Notes under the pieces: generated by a model | Told to the model about the DNA's origin: nothing | Database searches by the model: none | Seen by the model: only the letters and a program-made list of their open reading frames with translations | In this document: positions 62,192-64,000 of the stretch, one piece after another | How positions within the stretch are numbered: position 1 is the first letter of the stretch | How the letters are laid out: each line of letters begins with the position of its first letter | Assembly (NCBI RefSeq): GCF_014705705.1 | Contig: NZ_JACXLD010000003.1 | Location: forward strand, 248,001-312,000 | Reading direction: 5' to 3' | Origin: Spongiibacter pelagi | GTDB taxonomy: Bacteria; Pseudomonadota; Gammaproteobacteria; Pseudomonadales; Spongiibacteraceae | DNA length: 64,000 bases | Program-made: the position numbers and the translations under genes

Positions 62192-64000
62192 TCAAAAATT
62201 GACTACGGCTTGTACTGAATAAGTTCTTGGTGGCGCTAGGCTGGGTTGCACACCGTAATCGGTGACAAAAATACCATTGGTATAAAACTCATCCAGAAGG
62301 TTTTTTACACTGCCGGTAATCCTTAAATCCCAAGGGGAGTACAAGAAGCTGACACGCGCACCGACCAGCCAATACTCGTCTTGCACGGTGTTTTGCCGAT
62401 TGCTGGGTTCGTAGTAGAAGCTGTCGGTATAGTAAGCGTCGATGGTCGTTTCAATTTCGCCGTTGCTTAGTCCCCAGGTTTTGCTTAACGCGATATTGCC
62501 GCTGACTTCCGGTGAGCGAATCACTTGGTTGCCGGTAAAATTGAGATCTTCTTGGAAATTACCGTCGTCATCAAAGCCGGAAGCATTGTCAAAATCCAGG
62601 TACTCGCTGTCGAGGTAAGACATTCCCCCGCTGAGAACGAGGTTGTCGATCAACTTGGGGAGCAGCACCACCATGCCATCAAATTCGGCGCCTCGAATTT
62701 TTGCGGCGCCAGCATTTTGAAAGGCGATAACACCGCCGGCAAACAGAGAGATGTAAGGGGTTTGTAAATTGGCTAAGTCGTAGTCAAAGACGGCGGCATT
62801 GAACCTTACCGTCCCATCGAAAAAGGTACTCTTCATACCCAGTTCCCAAGCGGTAATCTCCTCCTGTGCAACATAGTCCGGCTCGTCGTAAATGGCCACG
62901 GTATTGTAGGCGGCGGATTTAACTGCCTCTTGCCATGAGAGGTAGAACAGCATGTCTTGTTCTAAGGGACGAAACTCGAATGACACCTTGGGAGAGAAGC
63001 TTTTTTGCTCGTCTCGCGCTGGATGGGGGTTGCCATCACTGTCTGTGGCGCGATTACTATTGTCTGCAATTTGAGTTTGACTACCATCTTGATTGTTCAA
63101 ACCTACGGTTGATCTGTAGATATATTTTTCTTCTACTTGCTGCCTGGCTCCAAGGGTAATGTCCAGCCAGTCGGTTAGGGTAAAGGTGGTCTGTGCAAAG
63201 AACGCGTAGGAATCGGTTCCGGTCAGGCCTGACAGGTTAATGGCGCCATCGACGCCGAGAACATTGGCTTGATTCAGGATGTTTGTGAAGGCGTCTGGAA
63301 GCTGAATTCCCGCGAGCTGGCCGGCACCGAGATCAATGCCATTAACAATAAAATTAAGGGTTTCAAAACCGTTAACGCCTTCAAAATAATATCCACCCAC
63401 GATCCACTGCATCCAGCTTGGCCCTGACTCTCCATTCGACAGAAGTTGAATCTCAGCCGACTGTGCGTCGATATATTGGCTGGGCGTGTCGAAGGTGGAA
63501 ATGGCTTCGGGTGAACCGTCAAAATCCCTGACGCCTGCGGTATCCATCCGCTGGTCGCTACCGACAAGTTTGATGTCGAACCAAGGCGTATTCAGTTTGA
63601 TATCACCGTAATACACGGTGTTGTCTTCGGTTTGCGTGTACACGGGGGCATCGATTGAGCCTTTATAACCAGTCTGCGCCTCAATGCCATTGAGTCTTCC
63701 CAGTTCTGATGGGTCGGCATTAAACGCGACATTCGCCCCGGCACCGTTCAGCCTGAGTTTGAATGTGGCCAGATTAATATCTACATAATCGCTGGGTTGC
63801 CAGCGCGCTTTTATTCGATAGCCGCGCGTTCTGTCTTTGGGAAACGGATCTTTATCCAGTCCCCGCGTTCCTTCATAGAGCAGGTCGGTGACTTGATACA
63901 TCGCTGATAGATTGATGGCAAATGAGTCAGTAATTGGAATATTGGTATACAGGCGGTCTAACTGGTAGTTATACGATCCGCGATTAGACAAGAACTCGCC
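62192..64000 (-). CDS. TonB-dependent receptor (partial, N-terminus beyond window)
   Basis: 602 codons open to the window edge; only the C-terminal three-quarters of the barrel are visible. Features: repeating aromatic strands, EFLSNRGSYNYQLDRLYTNI near the edge, AVFDYDLANLQTPYI and AWELGMKSTFFDGTVRFNAA typical of the receptor barrel, and the terminal PRTYSVQAVVNF ending in Phe. Plug domain and TonB box are outside. The large sterol/vitamin/sugar-type receptors of marine Gammaproteobacteria look like this; ligand unknown. It may feed the neighbouring redox cluster, but it is on the opposite strand. Confidence 0.88.
   Translation of the reverse strand, partial: GEFLSNRGSYNYQLDRLYTNIPITDSFAINLSAMYQVTDLLYEGTRGLDKDPFPKDRTRGYRIKARWQPSDYVDINLATFKLRLNGAGANVAFNADPSELGRLNGIEAQTGYKGSIDAPVYTQTEDNTVYYGDIKLNTPWFDIKLVGSDQRMDTAGVRDFDGSPEAISTFDTPSQYIDAQSAEIQLLSNGESGPSWMQWIVGGYYFEGVNGFETLNFIVNGIDLGAGQLAGIQLPDAFTNILNQANVLGVDGAINLSGLTGTDSYAFFAQTTFTLTDWLDITLGARQQVEEKYIYRSTVGLNNQDGSQTQIADNSNRATDSDGNPHPARDEQKSFSPKVSFEFRPLEQDMLFYLSWQEAVKSAAYNTVAIYDEPDYVAQEEITAWELGMKSTFFDGTVRFNAAVFDYDLANLQTPYISLFAGGVIAFQNAGAAKIRGAEFDGMVVLLPKLIDNLVLSGGMSYLDSEYLDFDNASGFDDDGNFQEDLNFTGNQVIRSPEVSGNIALSKTWGLSNGEIETTIDAYYTDSFYYEPSNRQNTVQDEYWLVGARVSFLYSPWDLRITGSVKNLLDEFYTNGIFVTDYGVQPSLAPPRTYSVQAVVNF

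Noticed and set aside
1-64000. tRNA, rRNA, transposase or phage genes.
   Set aside because: None could be recognised on either strand.

Overview
The window reads as a chromosomal segment of a free-living, probably marine gammaproteobacterium. Gene order supports this: nadD-rsfS-rlmH-mrdA-mrdB-mltB-rlpA-dacA-ybeD-lipB-lipA is the classical gammaproteobacterial cell-wall/lipoate block, and the nitrate-assimilation cluster (nirBD, NNP transporter, PP2C-kinase fusion) resembles that of Pseudomonas and its marine relatives. Thrombospondin type-3 calcium-binding lipoproteins, a TonB-dependent receptor and c-type cytochrome lipoproteins fit a marine Cellvibrionales/Spongiibacteraceae-like lineage; that placement is inference. 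I see no tRNA, rRNA, CRISPR array, transposase or prophage.

Layout. 0-1.8 kb: RegB/RegA-type redox two-component system (RegA cut by the window edge). 2-5.9 kb: OmpA-family protein and a long TSP3 lipoprotein ending in four near-identical 120-bp repeats. 5.9-17.3 kb: housekeeping genes (prfC, rsuA, rsmC, an AsmA protein, sfsA, Rieske protein, patatin, M15 peptidase, cysE) plus a StbD/StbE toxin-antitoxin pair. 17.5-19.3 kb: unknown 158-aa gene, ZntR-like MerR regulator, ppa. 19.4-27.8 kb: nitrogen cluster with nirD, nirB, NNP nitrate/nitrite transporter, PP2C-kinase fusion and an outer-membrane porin; sigma-54 promoters can be read in front of nirB, the transporter and the porin. 28-34.7 kb: mpl, ubiX, RND exporter, LON-domain protein, proA. 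34.7-44.4 kb: cell-wall/lipoate operon. 44.4-45.7 kb: accessory island with a decayed BrnA-like antitoxin and a toxin-antitoxin-like pair, bounded by 13-bp perfect inverted repeats. 45.7-48.5 kb: SDR and acyl-CoA ligase.

48.8-61.5 kb is the most unusual part. Seven genes on one strand encode a TlpA-like thioredoxin, a DUF4266 Gly/Cys-tailed lipoprotein, a DUF3570 outer-membrane-type protein, an ApbE flavin transferase, two large lipoproteins with four and three CxxCH haem motifs (RoxA/di-haem peroxidase-like, the larger with TSP3 repeats), and a Baeyer-Villiger-type flavin monooxygenase. I read this as a candidate extracytoplasmic oxidation system with its own maturation factors, acting on an unidentified, perhaps hydrophobic, substrate. 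The window closes with a HicAB pair and a TonB-dependent receptor running off the edge.
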